Position numbers and translations under genes: made by a program | In this document: piece after piece, positions 9,790 to 19,568 of the stretch | Numbering within the stretch: the first letter of the stretch is position 1 | Layout: every line of letters starts with the position of its first letter | The notes under the pieces: generated by a model | Database searches by the model: none | Seen by the model: the letters and a program-made list of their open reading frames with translations, nothing else | What the model was told of the DNA's origin: nothing | NCBI RefSeq assembly: GCF_040253585.1 | Contig: NZ_JBELAU010000006.1 | Span: 1 to 64,000, forward strand | Direction of reading: 5' to 3' | Length of the DNA: 64,000 bases | DNA from: Emticicia sp040253585 | GTDB taxonomy: Bacteria > Bacteroidota > Bacteroidia > Cytophagales > Spirosomataceae

Positions 9790-9801
9790 GAAAAAATACG
9801 A

Positions 9802-12594
9802 TTATTTTCCATATTCCGAAGGTGACTTCCCAAACTCATCTTGAAAGGCTTTCGTGAAATAAGATAGACTTTCAAAACCTACCTGATAAGCAATATTTGA
9901 GACCGTATCTGCACTATTTTGTAGCAAATTTGCAGCCTTTTGTAGGCGATATTTACGCACAAATTGTGTGGCAGATTGATTAGTAACGGCCTTGATTTTT
10001 CGGCGAAGAACCACCGACGACAGATTCATTTCTTCGGCAAATTGCTCTACATTAAACTCGCTTTCGGAGATATATTTTTCTACTACTTCTTTAGCCTTAT
10101 TGATAAATTTTTCATCAATCGAAGGCAGAATCACTTCGGTTGGTTTCAAATCTACCACTTGTTTATCATATTTTTGGCGTAATATTTCCCTTTGGTTGAC
10201 CAAATTCCTGACTCTAACCAGCAGTTCTTCTTTATTAAAAGGCTTTGTCAGGTAATCGTCAGCACCCAATTCAAAACCCTCAATGCGGCTTTCTACATTG
10301 GCTTTAGCTGTGAGCATCACTACTGGAATGTGACTCGTTTTCTCGTCACTTTTTAAAATTTTACAAAATCCTAAACCATCTAATCGAGGCATCATAAGGT
10401 CAGAAACCACAATATCAGGAATCAACTCTAATGCTTTTTCTATGCCTTCTTGCCCATCAATTGCTTCAATGATTTGGTAATCTTGCTCAAAAACACTCCG
10501 AATATACTGGCGGAGGTCTGAGTTATCTTCTATGATAAGAAGTATTTTTTCTTCATCGCCTACTTTATTTGTTTCGACAATGTTTTTACTTTCGCTACTG
10601 GCATAAAAAGCCCTTAAATCAGTATTTTGATATTCTTCCGAAGCTCCATGAAGTAATTCCTCCTTCCAGGTTTCTTTGTCGGTAGGAAGGCTTATAGTAA
10701 AGCTTGTCCCAATGGTTTCTTTACTCGAAACTCGTACCGTTCCTTTGTGCAATTGCACCATTTCTTTGACCAACGCCAAGCCAATTCCCGAACCTTCGTA
10801 GTTTCGCTGATGCGAGCCATCAATCTGATAAAATCTATCAAAAATCTGATTTATCTTTTCGGCAGAAATACCTATTCCAGAATCTTCAACAATTATTTCA
10901 ACACCGCCAAAATCTTCGGTATAATTTACTTTCAAAGTGATTTTACCCGCATCTTTCGTAAATTTAAACGCATTTGAAAGCAAGTTCAACAATATTTTCT
11001 CAATCTTGTCCGCATCAAAATAAGCAATTGCTTGTCGGCGGTTCTGAATAATCTGGAAATCAATTCCTCGGCTTTCGGCCAGCGAACTAAACGAACTACC
11101 GAGTATTTGAATGTGTTTGGCTAAATCATCTTGCTTAATATTAGCTTGCATCTGCCCTGCATCAAGCTTACTCAAATCAAGCAATTGATTGATAAGCACC
11201 AACAATCGCTGGCCATTACGTTTCATTGAGTCAAAGAGTTTTTCGTGCGGATAACGCTTTCTCAAATCATCAATTGGACTCAAAATTAAGGTTAACGGAG
11301 TACGGAATTCATGCGAAATATTGGCAAAAAACTGAGTTTTTAGGTTATCAAGTTCTTTCAGACGTTCGTTTTGAATGACATTGAATTGAAGTTTTTCTTC
11401 GGCCAACATTTTATTTAATTCAACACTCCTAAAGATTTGCCCTAAGAAAACTACAAACAGAAAAATTTCGGCAATAAAAAGGAAAGTAGTAATTTCAAAA
11501 ATTGGTTTAAATTCAAGCAACCCAAATAATCTAAGATTGAAAATAAAGTTGGCTATTACGCCCAAAATAAAAGGGAATGAGTAATAAATATGAACATTGT
11601 ATCGCTTGATTATGCTATAAATGTAGACCATAAGTACAATTGCAGAAGAAGAAACAATGTTATAATGCCCTGCTTTTAGCCAATACCATTTATAATCGAA
11701 CAATACTAAAATGTCAATAATAGCGGTTGAGATAATTGATATTTTGATTAATAAAACCATCCATTTTGGTAGTTTTTCGACTTCTAAAACGGCCAAAATT
11801 AAGATACCCGAACCAATAGCAAATGAATTATAGCAAAGAAAATCAATTTTTTGGGCGATATCTGGGTTAAAAGAAAAAAGTGGCCCAGGTACATTCATCA
11901 TACCTAAAAACGAAAACGTTCGGATAGCAATCTGAATCGAATACGCTCTAAATATTCGGTCTTTTATGATAAAAAGGCCAAGTATAACAACTAAAAAAAA
12001 CCTAAAAATAATTAAAGCCAAGTTGAAACTCTGATCAGAATAAATATCAATGTTTGAAAACACATAAGAAGGTGCAGAATGAAGTATAACAGCCCCATAA
12101 ATGCCTCTTTGGTTCTTTAGTCGTAGATAAACTGTTTTGGTAGAATTGACAGGTAAATCAAGTTTAAATGTAATTTCTTCTTCTAAAAATTTCTTAGTTT
12201 TTTGGATAGTTAATAAACGTTGTTTTTGATAATCAATCTTTTTTCCTGTAGAATCCAATACATAAAATTCGAGCTGCTCGGTTAGCGGATTATTCCATTT
12301 AATTACCCATTTTTTAAATTCAGAGTCTTCGTTTTTGAAAGTAAACTTCATCCAATAAGCATTATTGGAATAGGGAAATATAAAATATTTTTTTTGATGT
12401 TTGATAAACTTATGCTTTGAAAGCTGCTCAAACGGCACTTTTGAAGTAGAATCTTTAAAAACCTCCATATCAGAGGTAATATTCAAGGGGATTTTGGATT
12501 TAGAAGTGAGTAGTACGGTCTGCGAATAGCTCTGTTTTTGTAGTATAAATAGTAGTGATATTAAAAAAAACAGTGTTTTTTTTATCATTTTCAT
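9802..12594 (-). CDS. Hybrid sensor kinase with receiver and AraC DNA-binding domains
   Basis: 930 residues: a one-protein phosphorelay ending in a transcription factor. Signal peptide (about 1-24). A periplasmic sensory domain of 7TMR-DISM type (about 30-170). Seven or so membrane helices (about 190-390). HisKA with the phospho-accepting His in NISHEFRTPLTL (near 428). HATPase with the N box (LLNLLSNAFKFTKD), G1 (VEDSGIGIS) and G2 (GSGIGLALV). A receiver with the phospho-acceptor Asp in VVSDLMMPRLDG (near 731) and the conserved Lys in DDYLTKPFN. A C-terminal AraC helix-turn-helix (about 820-930, ending YFTKAFQDEFGKSPSEYGK). 7TMR-DISM kinases are thought to sense small ligands such as carbohydrates. 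Targets are not evident from the neighbourhood. Confidence 0.95.
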   Translation of the reverse strand: MKMIKKTLFFLISLLFILQKQSYSQTVLLTSKSKIPLNITSDMEVFKDSTSKVPFEQLSKHKFIKHQKKYFIFPYSNNAYWMKFTFKNEDSEFKKWVIKWNNPLTEQLEFYVLDSTGKKIDYQKQRLLTIQKTKKFLEEEITFKLDLPVNSTKTVYLRLKNQRGIYGAVILHSAPSYVFSNIDIYSDQSFNLALIIFRFFLVVILGLFIIKDRIFRAYSIQIAIRTFSFLGMMNVPGPLFSFNPDIAQKIDFLCYNSFAIGSGILILAVLEVEKLPKWMVLLIKISIISTAIIDILVLFDYKWYWLKAGHYNIVSSSAIVLMVYIYSIIKRYNVHIYYSFPFILGVIANFIFNLRLFGLLEFKPIFEITTFLFIAEIFLFVVFLGQIFRSVELNKMLAEEKLQFNVIQNERLKELDNLKTQFFANISHEFRTPLTLILSPIDDLRKRYPHEKLFDSMKRNGQRLLVLINQLLDLSKLDAGQMQANIKQDDLAKHIQILGSSFSSLAESRGIDFQIIQNRRQAIAYFDADKIEKILLNLLSNAFKFTKDAGKITLKVNYTEDFGGVEIIVEDSGIGISAEKINQIFDRFYQIDGSHQRNYEGSGIGLALVKEMVQLHKGTVRVSSKETIGTSFTISLPTDKETWKEELLHGASEEYQNTDLRAFYASSESKNIVETNKVGDEEKILLIIEDNSDLRQYIRSVFEQDYQIIEAIDGQEGIEKALELIPDIVVSDLMMPRLDGLGFCKILKSDEKTSHIPVVMLTAKANVESRIEGFELGADDYLTKPFNKEELLVRVRNLVNQREILRQKYDKQVVDLKPTEVILPSIDEKFINKAKEVVEKYISESEFNVEQFAEEMNLSSVVLRRKIKAVTNQSATQFVRKYRLQKAANLLQNSADTVSNIAYQVGFESLSYFTKAFQDEFGKSPSEYGK

Positions 12595-12768
12595 AGCATA
12601 TAAAGTTAATTAGTATCCTCTACAATACAACATCATAAAGGACATTAAGTTTTCATGTCACCGATAAATAAGCATCGGTTTAGGTTACATAGGTTGTAAA
12701 TATACTTATTCCTAAGAATTAAAGCAAAAATACAATTTTCTGAAAAGAATCGACAAAGATGAATTCAT

Positions 12769-12813
12769 AAAAAAAGGTTGCTCCCAGAGGTAATTAACCT
12801 CTAAAAGCAACCT
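12769..12813 (-). terminator. Intrinsic terminator of the ThuA-dehydrogenase gene
   Basis: On the minus strand AGGTTGCTTTTAGAGGTTAA pairs with the following TTACCTCTGGGAGCAACCT, and a run of seven T follows (the A run just before 12776 on the plus strand). It lies 25 bases past the stop of the large minus-strand gene. Confidence 0.85.
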
Positions 12814-12837
12814 ATCAATAAATGTAGTAATTTGGAA

Positions 12838-15800
12838 TTACTTATTTAAGAAATCAATTGTGCTTATGCCAAACAAAGCTTTGCCTTCAGCTTTAGGGTT
12901 TTTGAAAACAAAGTACAAGTTTTGTAGGCCAGTAGCATTTAAACTAACTTTTAGAGGCATCATATTAGATTCTGAAACCTCAGCTTCTGCCAATACAGCC
13001 CCTGTTGGCGAACCCGTACGAACTTCAACTTTTCCACCTACACTCTGGCCTTTTTGCGAAAACGCTCCAATCGTCAATCCTTTTACGCCAGTCAAATCAA
13101 TATTTTTGAAGCCAAAATAGGCACCATCTTCGGTAGCGATTACAATTTCACCACCCAATGCCTCCACATTAAATTTCGATGTAGCTTTGGCTTCATCAAA
13201 CGTAACTGCTTTCACTTTAGGGCTACGCAAAGCTACCGACTCTGTATTTGTCAAAGGGCCAATTACCTTTCCACCCTTATCAGTATAAGTAGCTTGAATG
13301 ATATATGCTCCATCTTTTTTACCCTTATGTGCAGTAGTTTCATAAGCAGCCTTAATTGGTTGTGAAGCTTTTTTCTTATCGTTTAATGAAAGAATATAGT
13401 CAACCATGTCACGGGCATCAGCAAGTGAAACTTGCGGGTGAGCCGCCATTGCTTGTTCTCCCCAAACACCACCACCACCTTTGATCACTTTCTCAGCCAA
13501 CTGATTAATAGCCGTTTGTCCACGACGGTATTTTTTAGCTACATCAATATATGCTGGCCCGATAGATTTTTTATCAACTGAGTGGCAAGCCTTACAATCG
13601 CTCAAATCAATCAAACGTTTTCCTGCCGCAAAGTTCATATTTTCTTTGTGTCCTTGCTCAATCATCGTTTTGTCATAACCTTCCAAATAATTGATATTTA
13701 CAACCACATCAGCAGCATCAATACCTTTGGCGGTTGTACCGTCTTCTTTGTCAGCAACACTTACTTCGTAATCAATGTTTTGGTCATCGAAGAAGAAAGT
13801 TTTGTTGCTTTTCACGGCAATATTTACTTTTGGTTCGGCATTACCAACTTTCACTTTCAATGTTTGATTTGCTTTATTTCCAGCCACATCTGTTACCGTC
13901 AAAACAACATCGTATTCGCCAGGTTTAGCAAAAGTAACCTTCGGATTTTGTTGAGTACTTGCGGGAATGCCTTTGCCAAAATTCCATGAATATTTCAGAG
14001 CATCACCATCATAATCCATGGTTCCTGCTGAAGAGAAGGCAACTGTTAGTGGAGAAGCCCCTGCTTTTTTATCGGCTTTTGCCATCACTACAGGCTTACG
14101 ATTACCGTAGTTATACTCAATGACCGAAAGCGTAGCTTCTTCGTTTTGAGCAAACCAGTTCATGCCATAATCTAATACAAACAAACGGCCATCTTTCGAA
14201 AATGCCATGTCCATTGGGTGATAGAATTTTGTGCTTGGCATAAAACGCTCCATACCCGCATAATTTCCATCTTTATCCATGCTTATCAAATAAATCCAGT
14301 CACGCATCCATTCGTAAGCAAAGAATTTTCCGTCTAAGTAGCTTGGTAATTTCTTTGGATGTTTGTCATAATCTTCTGAATAATAAACAGGTCCAGCCAT
14401 CGGATTGCATCCACCTTTACCAAACTCAGGAAACTGTCTCGATTCACCATAACCATAATGAATCCATGCTTTTTGGGCTGGCGGAAGCTCAGTTAAACCT
14501 GTATTATGCGGTGAATCGTTGATTGGAGCTAAAGCATTGTATTTCTCGCCTGATTCTTTTTTAGCAAAATCATAATGATTGTAGGCAAAATTTGGCCCTG
14601 TAAAAATTGGCCAACCAAAGAAACCTGGTTTACGTGCTTGGTTAAATTCTACGATACCTTCAGGCCCACGATTTGGGTCCGTTTTACCTGCATCGGGACC
14701 AACGTCTCCCCAATACAAATAGCCACTACGCTTATCTACCGCAATTCTGTACGGATTACGCATACCCATTGCATAGATTTCTGGACGAGTTTTTTCTGTT
14801 CCAACTTTAAATAAATTTCCTTCTGGAATTGTGTATGTACCATCTTTTTGTGGTGTAATTCTGAGAACTTTTCCACGCAAATCGTTAGTACTACCCGATG
14901 AACGAAGAGCGTCCCAGCCATCACGTCCCTCACGAAAATCTATCGGAGCATAACCATTTGAAGCAAAAGGGTTTGTATCATCTCCTGTCGATAAATATAA
15001 ATTTCCTTTAGCGTCCCAATCAATTGAGCCACCTGTATGGCAACATTCATCACGCTTTACGGGTACTCTGAACACTACTTTTTCCGAAGAAAAAACTACT
15101 GTATCTTTCTGATTATCGTACTCAAATCTTGATAAAAAATTGTCTTTCGTAGCTTCACGGCTTTCGTTTGGTGTATAGTAAAAATATACCCAGTTGTTTT
15201 GAGCAAAATTTGGGTCAATTCCAACGCCCATTAAACCATACTCGAATTTGGTATAAACTGGCATTTGTGCAACTACCTTCACTTTGTTAGTTGTGGGATT
15301 CCAAACCTTTACTAAACCTTTGCGTTCTACAAAAATAACCTTTCCATTTGGCATGGTGGCCAATTCTGTTGGTTCATCGAGATTCGTTGCTAAAATGGTA
15401 CGTTCGTAGCGATTTTCTTCGGGAGCTCTTTGCGTTTTAGCTTTTGAATAATCCAATTTTTCGGCCATTGCCCATTTCAAACCTTGCCAAAAATGCTCAG
15501 TTATCAAAGGTTCCGTAAATGTTTCGGGTGTGTGTCCATAACTCGAATAAAATGCTTTTCCACCATCAAATTCATGGTACCATGCCATTGGGTGAAACTC
15601 ACCCATTCTACCCATTTGGTAACTCGACTCGTCAACCTTTACGATAAATTTCAAAATATCTTTTTTCAAAGATTTGAAATCGTAAAATTCGTCAGTTTTT
15701 TCAAATGTTTCAGGAAAATGTGCCGATGCTGGAAACGTTTTGTCAAGCGTAACCATTTTACCCTTTTGCACATTCGATACTTTCCCACCTGGGTGGCTCG

Positions 15801-16182
15801 CAAAATATGCCCCAACTAAATCATTATACCATGGCCAGTTATATTCTGTATCTGTAGCAGAGTGAATACCCACATAACCACCACCTGCTTGAATATAACG
15901 CTCAAAATCGGCCTGTTGAGCAGGATTCAATACATCACCTGTGGTGCTTAGCCACACAACGGCATTGTATTTTTTGAGGTTTTCTTCAGTAAATTTGGCA
16001 GGATTCGTAGTTGTATCAACGCTAAAACCTTGTTTTTTCCCGAGTTCAAGAAAAAACTGATTTCCTTCTTTAATTGAATTGTGGTGAAAACCTCTTGTCA
16101 AGGAAAACACCAATACTTTTTTTTGGGCTTGTACTCCCAGTACACTCAACAAGAGTGCGTAAAGCAGAATAACTTTTTTCAT
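12838..16182 (-). CDS. Secreted ThuA / sugar dehydrogenase-like / PKD / cytochrome c fusion
   Basis: 1114 residues with signal peptide MKKVILLYALLLSVLGVQAQ. Residues about 21-240 are a ThuA-like domain (VLVFSLTRGFHHNSI, GGGYVGIHSATDTEYNWPWY). About 260-660 is a glucose/sorbosone dehydrogenase-like six-bladed propeller (LDEPTELATMPNGKVIFVER, GMRNPYRIAVDKRSGYLYWG). About 690-780 is a PKD domain (YSWNFGKG). About 850-930 is a mono-haem cytochrome c with CKACH and a candidate distal Met (EQAMAAHP). The C-terminus, about 980-1114, resembles a carbohydrate-binding CBM6-like fold. This fusion is recurrent in Bacteroidota and Planctomycetes. It probably oxidises a sugar or sugar alcohol in the periplasm or at the cell surface and passes electrons to the haem. 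The substrate is unknown. Confidence 0.92.
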   Translation of the reverse strand: MKKVILLYALLLSVLGVQAQKKVLVFSLTRGFHHNSIKEGNQFFLELGKKQGFSVDTTTNPAKFTEENLKKYNAVVWLSTTGDVLNPAQQADFERYIQAGGGYVGIHSATDTEYNWPWYNDLVGAYFASHPGGKVSNVQKGKMVTLDKTFPASAHFPETFEKTDEFYDFKSLKKDILKFIVKVDESSYQMGRMGEFHPMAWYHEFDGGKAFYSSYGHTPETFTEPLITEHFWQGLKWAMAEKLDYSKAKTQRAPEENRYERTILATNLDEPTELATMPNGKVIFVERKGLVKVWNPTTNKVKVVAQMPVYTKFEYGLMGVGIDPNFAQNNWVYFYYTPNESREATKDNFLSRFEYDNQKDTVVFSSEKVVFRVPVKRDECCHTGGSIDWDAKGNLYLSTGDDTNPFASNGYAPIDFREGRDGWDALRSSGSTNDLRGKVLRITPQKDGTYTIPEGNLFKVGTEKTRPEIYAMGMRNPYRIAVDKRSGYLYWGDVGPDAGKTDPNRGPEGIVEFNQARKPGFFGWPIFTGPNFAYNHYDFAKKESGEKYNALAPINDSPHNTGLTELPPAQKAWIHYGYGESRQFPEFGKGGCNPMAGPVYYSEDYDKHPKKLPSYLDGKFFAYEWMRDWIYLISMDKDGNYAGMERFMPSTKFYHPMDMAFSKDGRLFVLDYGMNWFAQNEEATLSVIEYNYGNRKPVVMAKADKKAGASPLTVAFSSAGTMDYDGDALKYSWNFGKGIPASTQQNPKVTFAKPGEYDVVLTVTDVAGNKANQTLKVKVGNAEPKVNIAVKSNKTFFFDDQNIDYEVSVADKEDGTTAKGIDAADVVVNINYLEGYDKTMIEQGHKENMNFAAGKRLIDLSDCKACHSVDKKSIGPAYIDVAKKYRRGQTAINQLAEKVIKGGGGVWGEQAMAAHPQVSLADARDMVDYILSLNDKKKASQPIKAAYETTAHKGKKDGAYIIQATYTDKGGKVIGPLTNTESVALRSPKVKAVTFDEAKATSKFNVEALGGEIVIATEDGAYFGFKNIDLTGVKGLTIGAFSQKGQSVGGKVEVRTGSPTGAVLAEAEVSESNMMPLKVSLNATGLQNLYFVFKNPKAEGKALFGISTIDFLNK

Positions 16183-16267
16183 TTGAAAAATATAGGTTGG
16201 AGTTTAATTTTAAAAACCATTAATCATAATTTTTGTTAGCAGAAATGATTCATTTCTTTTAATAAAA

Positions 16268-16301
16268 CAAAGATATACAAAAAGAAATGTTTAATTGTCA
16301 A
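16268..16301 (-). promoter_or_regulatory. Candidate promoter of the ThuA-dehydrogenase gene
   Basis: On the minus strand a TATCTTTG -7 box (16268-16275) fits the Bacteroidota consensus TAnnTTTG. A TTG at 16299-16301 sits 23 bases upstream, slightly longer than the usual 19-22. The start codon is 86 bases downstream. Confidence 0.45.
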
Positions 16302-16364
16302 ATTGACACTAAAAAGTATTTTTTTGAGATGTAGTATAACTTTTTGGCGAGAATTAGCAGCAAA

Positions 16365-17045
16365 TTATACTCTGAAAAAGTAGCCAACACCTTTGATAGT
16401 CATGATTTCAAGGCTTGGATCATCTTTAAGGTACTCTCGAAGTTTGGTCATATAAACATCCAGATTGCGTGAGTTGAAGTACGAATCATCGCCCCAAATC
16501 TGCATCAGAATATCTTTACGGCTCACAATGCTATTTCGATTTTCGGACAAAATCTTTATTAATTTAGCTTCTCTATGGCTAAGTTTCTTGATTTTGTCTT
16601 GATAAGTCAACTCGTACTTATTTAAGAAGACTTCGTACTGACCAATCATGATAACATTGGTTGTGTTTATACTTTTTTGTTGTGTTAGATTGAGCAAATT
16701 ATTGATGCGAATAATGAGTTCTTCCATGCTAAAAGGCTTTCGGATATAATCATTTCCGCCCGATTGAAATCCTTTTGCCAAATCCTCAGTTTGGGTTTTA
16801 GCAGTTAGAAAAATTATAGGAATTGTAGGATTTAGTTGCCTAATTTCAGTAGCCAATTTGAAACCGTCTTTGTTGGGTAGCATCACATCAAGCACACATA
16901 TTTCGGGTTTGTATTGACCATAGGCCACAAGACCATCTTTGCCATCTGTAACCATAATTACCTCAAAATTTCTACTTTCAAGGCTCTCTTTCACTATTTT
17001 GCCTAAAAATGGCTCATCTTCGGCATACAATATTTTTGTTTTCAT
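16365..17045 (-). CDS. OmpR-family response regulator
   Basis: 226 residues. The N-terminal receiver (about 1-120) has the acidic pair in YAEDE, the phospho-acceptor Asp in VCVLDVMLPNKDGF and the Lys in DYIRKPFSMEE. The C-terminal winged helix (about 130-226) has LSHREAKLIKILSENRNSIV and the recognition region NSRNLDVYMTKLREYLKDD. Its start overlaps the kinase stop by four bases (ATGA), so the pair is translationally coupled and surely works together. Regulated genes are not proven. The divergent GLPGLI gene and the barrel gene are the nearest candidates. Confidence 0.95.
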   Translation of the reverse strand: MKTKILYAEDEPFLGKIVKESLESRNFEVIMVTDGKDGLVAYGQYKPEICVLDVMLPNKDGFKLATEIRQLNPTIPIIFLTAKTQTEDLAKGFQSGGNDYIRKPFSMEELIIRINNLLNLTQQKSINTTNVIMIGQYEVFLNKYELTYQDKIKKLSHREAKLIKILSENRNSIVSRKDILMQIWGDDSYFNSRNLDVYMTKLREYLKDDPSLEIMTIKGVGYFFRV

Positions 17046-18643
17046 AAAGTTTTCAAAAGAACTATCTTAAATTCACTTCCTTCACCCTGCTTATTTACCA
17101 AATTAATCGTTCCTCTATGTTGTTCAACAATATTTTTTACATAACTCAGACCAAGCCCATAGCCTTTGGTATTGTGTGTATTTCCAGTTGGGACTCGGAA
17201 GAATTTCTCAAAAATTTTATATTGAAACTCCTTCGGAATGCCGTTGCCATTATCGGTAAAGGTCAAGATAAATTGTTTATTTTTTTCGGTTAAGACAATT
17301 AGTATTTTTGGGGTATTTGTTGTGTATTTTAAAGAATTATCCAACAAATTATAAATGACATTGGTCAGGTGAATCTCATCGCCTCTACTAATAAAGTTTT
17401 GACCATTCGTTTCAAATTGCACCTGAGCTTGGCATTTTTCAAACTGCAATTTCATAGTATTTAGCACTTGCTCAACTAATTGTTTCAAATTGATTTCTGA
17501 AAAATTCAAATCAAGTTTTTGTTGCTCGAAAATCGCCATTTTTAGTACACTATCCACCAAAACCGATAATCGATTAAGTTCATTTTTTGAGATTTCGAGA
17601 TATTCTTTGGTCAACTCTGGATTTTGCAAGCCCCCAAAACTACTCAATGCTTCAATAGCAACACTGACTGTCGAAATAGGCGTTTTAAGTTCATGAGTGA
17701 TGTTGCTAATTAGGTCGTTTCTGAGCAAAGTTAAGCGTTTTTGCTGCTGTAAATTCCTAAAAATTAGCCAAAAAGCACAAGAGGTTACGGTAATCAAAAA
17801 GAGTGAAAACAGAATTTGAGGTATAATTTTTTTGATTAAAAAGTTTTCATAACTGTTGAAGTTCGCCAAGAACGATTTAGAATGAGTGGGGCTTTCAACG
17901 GTGATTCCCGATAAAATAAATTGGGATTTCACTTTGGGTGAAACAAATACCTCGAAAGGTAAATCAATTGCCGATTTAATTAGTTTTCGTTGAAACGCCT
18001 TCGCCACATCAAGCCTCCGCAACGAATCCTGAGTAATGCGAAGTGTTATTAATGTATCTCCGCCACTTTTCTTTAATTTAAAATCAGAATTAGTTTTTTC
18101 ACTTATTTTTTCGAGCTGAATACTTGGCAAAACCATATTTGTATCAGCCTGATTTGTTGACAAACTAAAACTTTTACTTGAATCACGATTCACCTGTATG
18201 GTCAGCCTACTTGTACCTGCTCTCTTTTGCACAACTGAAATCATTCTCGTCAAAATTCTCTTTACTGAATCATTCATCTGATTGCGAGAAAACGCAAACT
18301 TTATCATTTTGATTGATGTATCAGCTACGCTTAAAGAACTATCAGTCAGTGGATTGACTGGACGCATATTCATCACAACTTTTGGACTTTTGGGCGTTTC
18401 TTTGGCTTTAAAAGTTTTTTTTAGCATTGCTTTTGCCGACGGCAACTGCATTTGATTGATAATCATTGAGTCTTGCAGTTCTGAAATTGTAGCATCAAAA
18501 ATCTGACTGATGTTGTCTTTTAGTAATTTTTTTTGCTCAAAATAGTTTTGCCTAATCCAAAAGAATTGAAAAAATAGTAGCAATAAAATACTGCTAACTA
18601 TCAACATTATTGGGAGCTTATTTTTGAAATCATTTTGCATCAA
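17042..18643 (-). CDS. Membrane sensor histidine kinase, partner of the OmpR regulator
   Basis: 533 residues. One membrane helix near the N-terminus (IMLIVSSILLLLFFQFFW), a long extracytoplasmic sensor region (about 35-275) with no recognised fold, and a second helix (ILFSLFLITVTSCAFWLIF) lead into HisKA with NITHELKTPISTVSVA (phospho-accepting His). The HATPase motifs follow: NVIYNLLDNSLKYTTN, FTDNGNGIPKEF and GYGLGLSYVKNIV. This is the usual length and layout of Bacteroidota phosphate/envelope-type kinases. The sensed signal cannot be read from sequence. It lies divergent from the GLPGLI gene, with a 126-base shared upstream region. Confidence 0.95.
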   Translation of the reverse strand: MMQNDFKNKLPIMLIVSSILLLLFFQFFWIRQNYFEQKKLLKDNISQIFDATISELQDSMIINQMQLPSAKAMLKKTFKAKETPKSPKVVMNMRPVNPLTDSSLSVADTSIKMIKFAFSRNQMNDSVKRILTRMISVVQKRAGTSRLTIQVNRDSSKSFSLSTNQADTNMVLPSIQLEKISEKTNSDFKLKKSGGDTLITLRITQDSLRRLDVAKAFQRKLIKSAIDLPFEVFVSPKVKSQFILSGITVESPTHSKSFLANFNSYENFLIKKIIPQILFSLFLITVTSCAFWLIFRNLQQQKRLTLLRNDLISNITHELKTPISTVSVAIEALSSFGGLQNPELTKEYLEISKNELNRLSVLVDSVLKMAIFEQQKLDLNFSEINLKQLVEQVLNTMKLQFEKCQAQVQFETNGQNFISRGDEIHLTNVIYNLLDNSLKYTTNTPKILIVLTEKNKQFILTFTDNGNGIPKEFQYKIFEKFFRVPTGNTHNTKGYGLGLSYVKNIVEQHRGTINLVNKQGEGSEFKIVLLKTL

Positions 18644-18769
18644 ACAAATGTAAGGGTTTTCATAAAAACACCATAGTTTTTAACCTAAATTAACCTTAAA
18701 TCAACCTACTTTAACACTAAATCAGGTAAAAGAATATCAATTTTGCCTTGAACTAAAATAAAAAATAAA

Positions 18770-19489
18770 ATGAAAAAAATAGTAGTATTTGCCGCCATTC
18801 TGGGCAGTTTAGGCACTTTAAAAGCCCAAAAACAAGAAGGAATCATTGATTTTGAGCAAAAAATAAATATGCATAAACGCATGACCGATGAGTCGATGAA
18901 AGCCATGATTCCAGAATTTAGAAGTACACAACACCAATTGTTTTTCAATGCCAACGAGTCGGTTTATAAATTACTCGAAAAAGAAGACGACGATGATGAG
19001 GAGATGGGAGGAGGTGGCGTAACAATAAAATTGACAATGCCCAAAAACGAGCTATACCGCAACTTTACTACCCAGAAAAAAATTGACCTCAAAGAAATGC
19101 TTGGCAAAAAATATCTGATAAATGACACACTCCAGACTATGGCTTGGAAGCTTGGTACAGAAAGTAAAAAAATCAAAGGGTTTGAGTGTATGAAAGCTAC
19201 AATGGTCAATAATGAAACTCAAAAAACTATTGTGGCATGGTTTACCCCCGAAATTAGCTGCCCAAGCGGCCCCGAAATCTACGGTACGCTGCCTGGAATG
19301 ATTTTGGAAGTAAATGTAAACGATGGCGAGATTGTCTATACTGCCAACAAAATAACGTTTACGAAACTCAAACCAAACGACCTAAAACAACCAACAGAAG
19401 GCAAACCAATCAGCCCCGAAGCATTCAAAAAGATGATAGATGAGTTTAGAGTTAATAACGGAAATGGAATTAAAATTATGAGAAACTAA
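18770..19489 (+). CDS. GLPGLI-family secreted protein
   Basis: 239 residues with signal peptide MKKIVVFAAILGSLGTLKAQ. The family-naming motif is present as YGTLPGMILEVN near residues 180-191, preceded by the typical WFTPEISCPSGPEIYG. An acidic run (EDDDDEEM) and a glycine run sit near residue 80. GLPGLI proteins are restricted to Bacteroidota and usually sit beside a TonB-type outer-membrane barrel and often a two-component system. Both are here. The molecular role is not established, but an envelope or metal/peptide stress function is often suggested. Confidence 0.9.
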   Translation: MKKIVVFAAILGSLGTLKAQKQEGIIDFEQKINMHKRMTDESMKAMIPEFRSTQHQLFFNANESVYKLLEKEDDDDEEMGGGGVTIKLTMPKNELYRNFTTQKKIDLKEMLGKKYLINDTLQTMAWKLGTESKKIKGFECMKATMVNNETQKTIVAWFTPEISCPSGPEIYGTLPGMILEVNVNDGEIVYTANKITFTKLKPNDLKQPTEGKPISPEAFKKMIDEFRVNNGNGIKIMRN

Positions 19490-19505
19490 AAACATTATGA
19501 GTCAT

Positions 19506-19550
19506 AAAAAAGGCATCATCTACTAAAAACCATTAGATGATGCCTTTTTT
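19506..19550. terminator. Bidirectional terminator
   Basis: A perfect 11-bp stem GGCATCATCTA / TAGATGATGCC with an 11-base loop, six A before and six T after. It sits between the convergent GLPGLI and peptide-repeat genes and can serve both. Confidence 0.92.
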
Positions 19551-19568
19551 CTTTGAAAACTTAGCATT

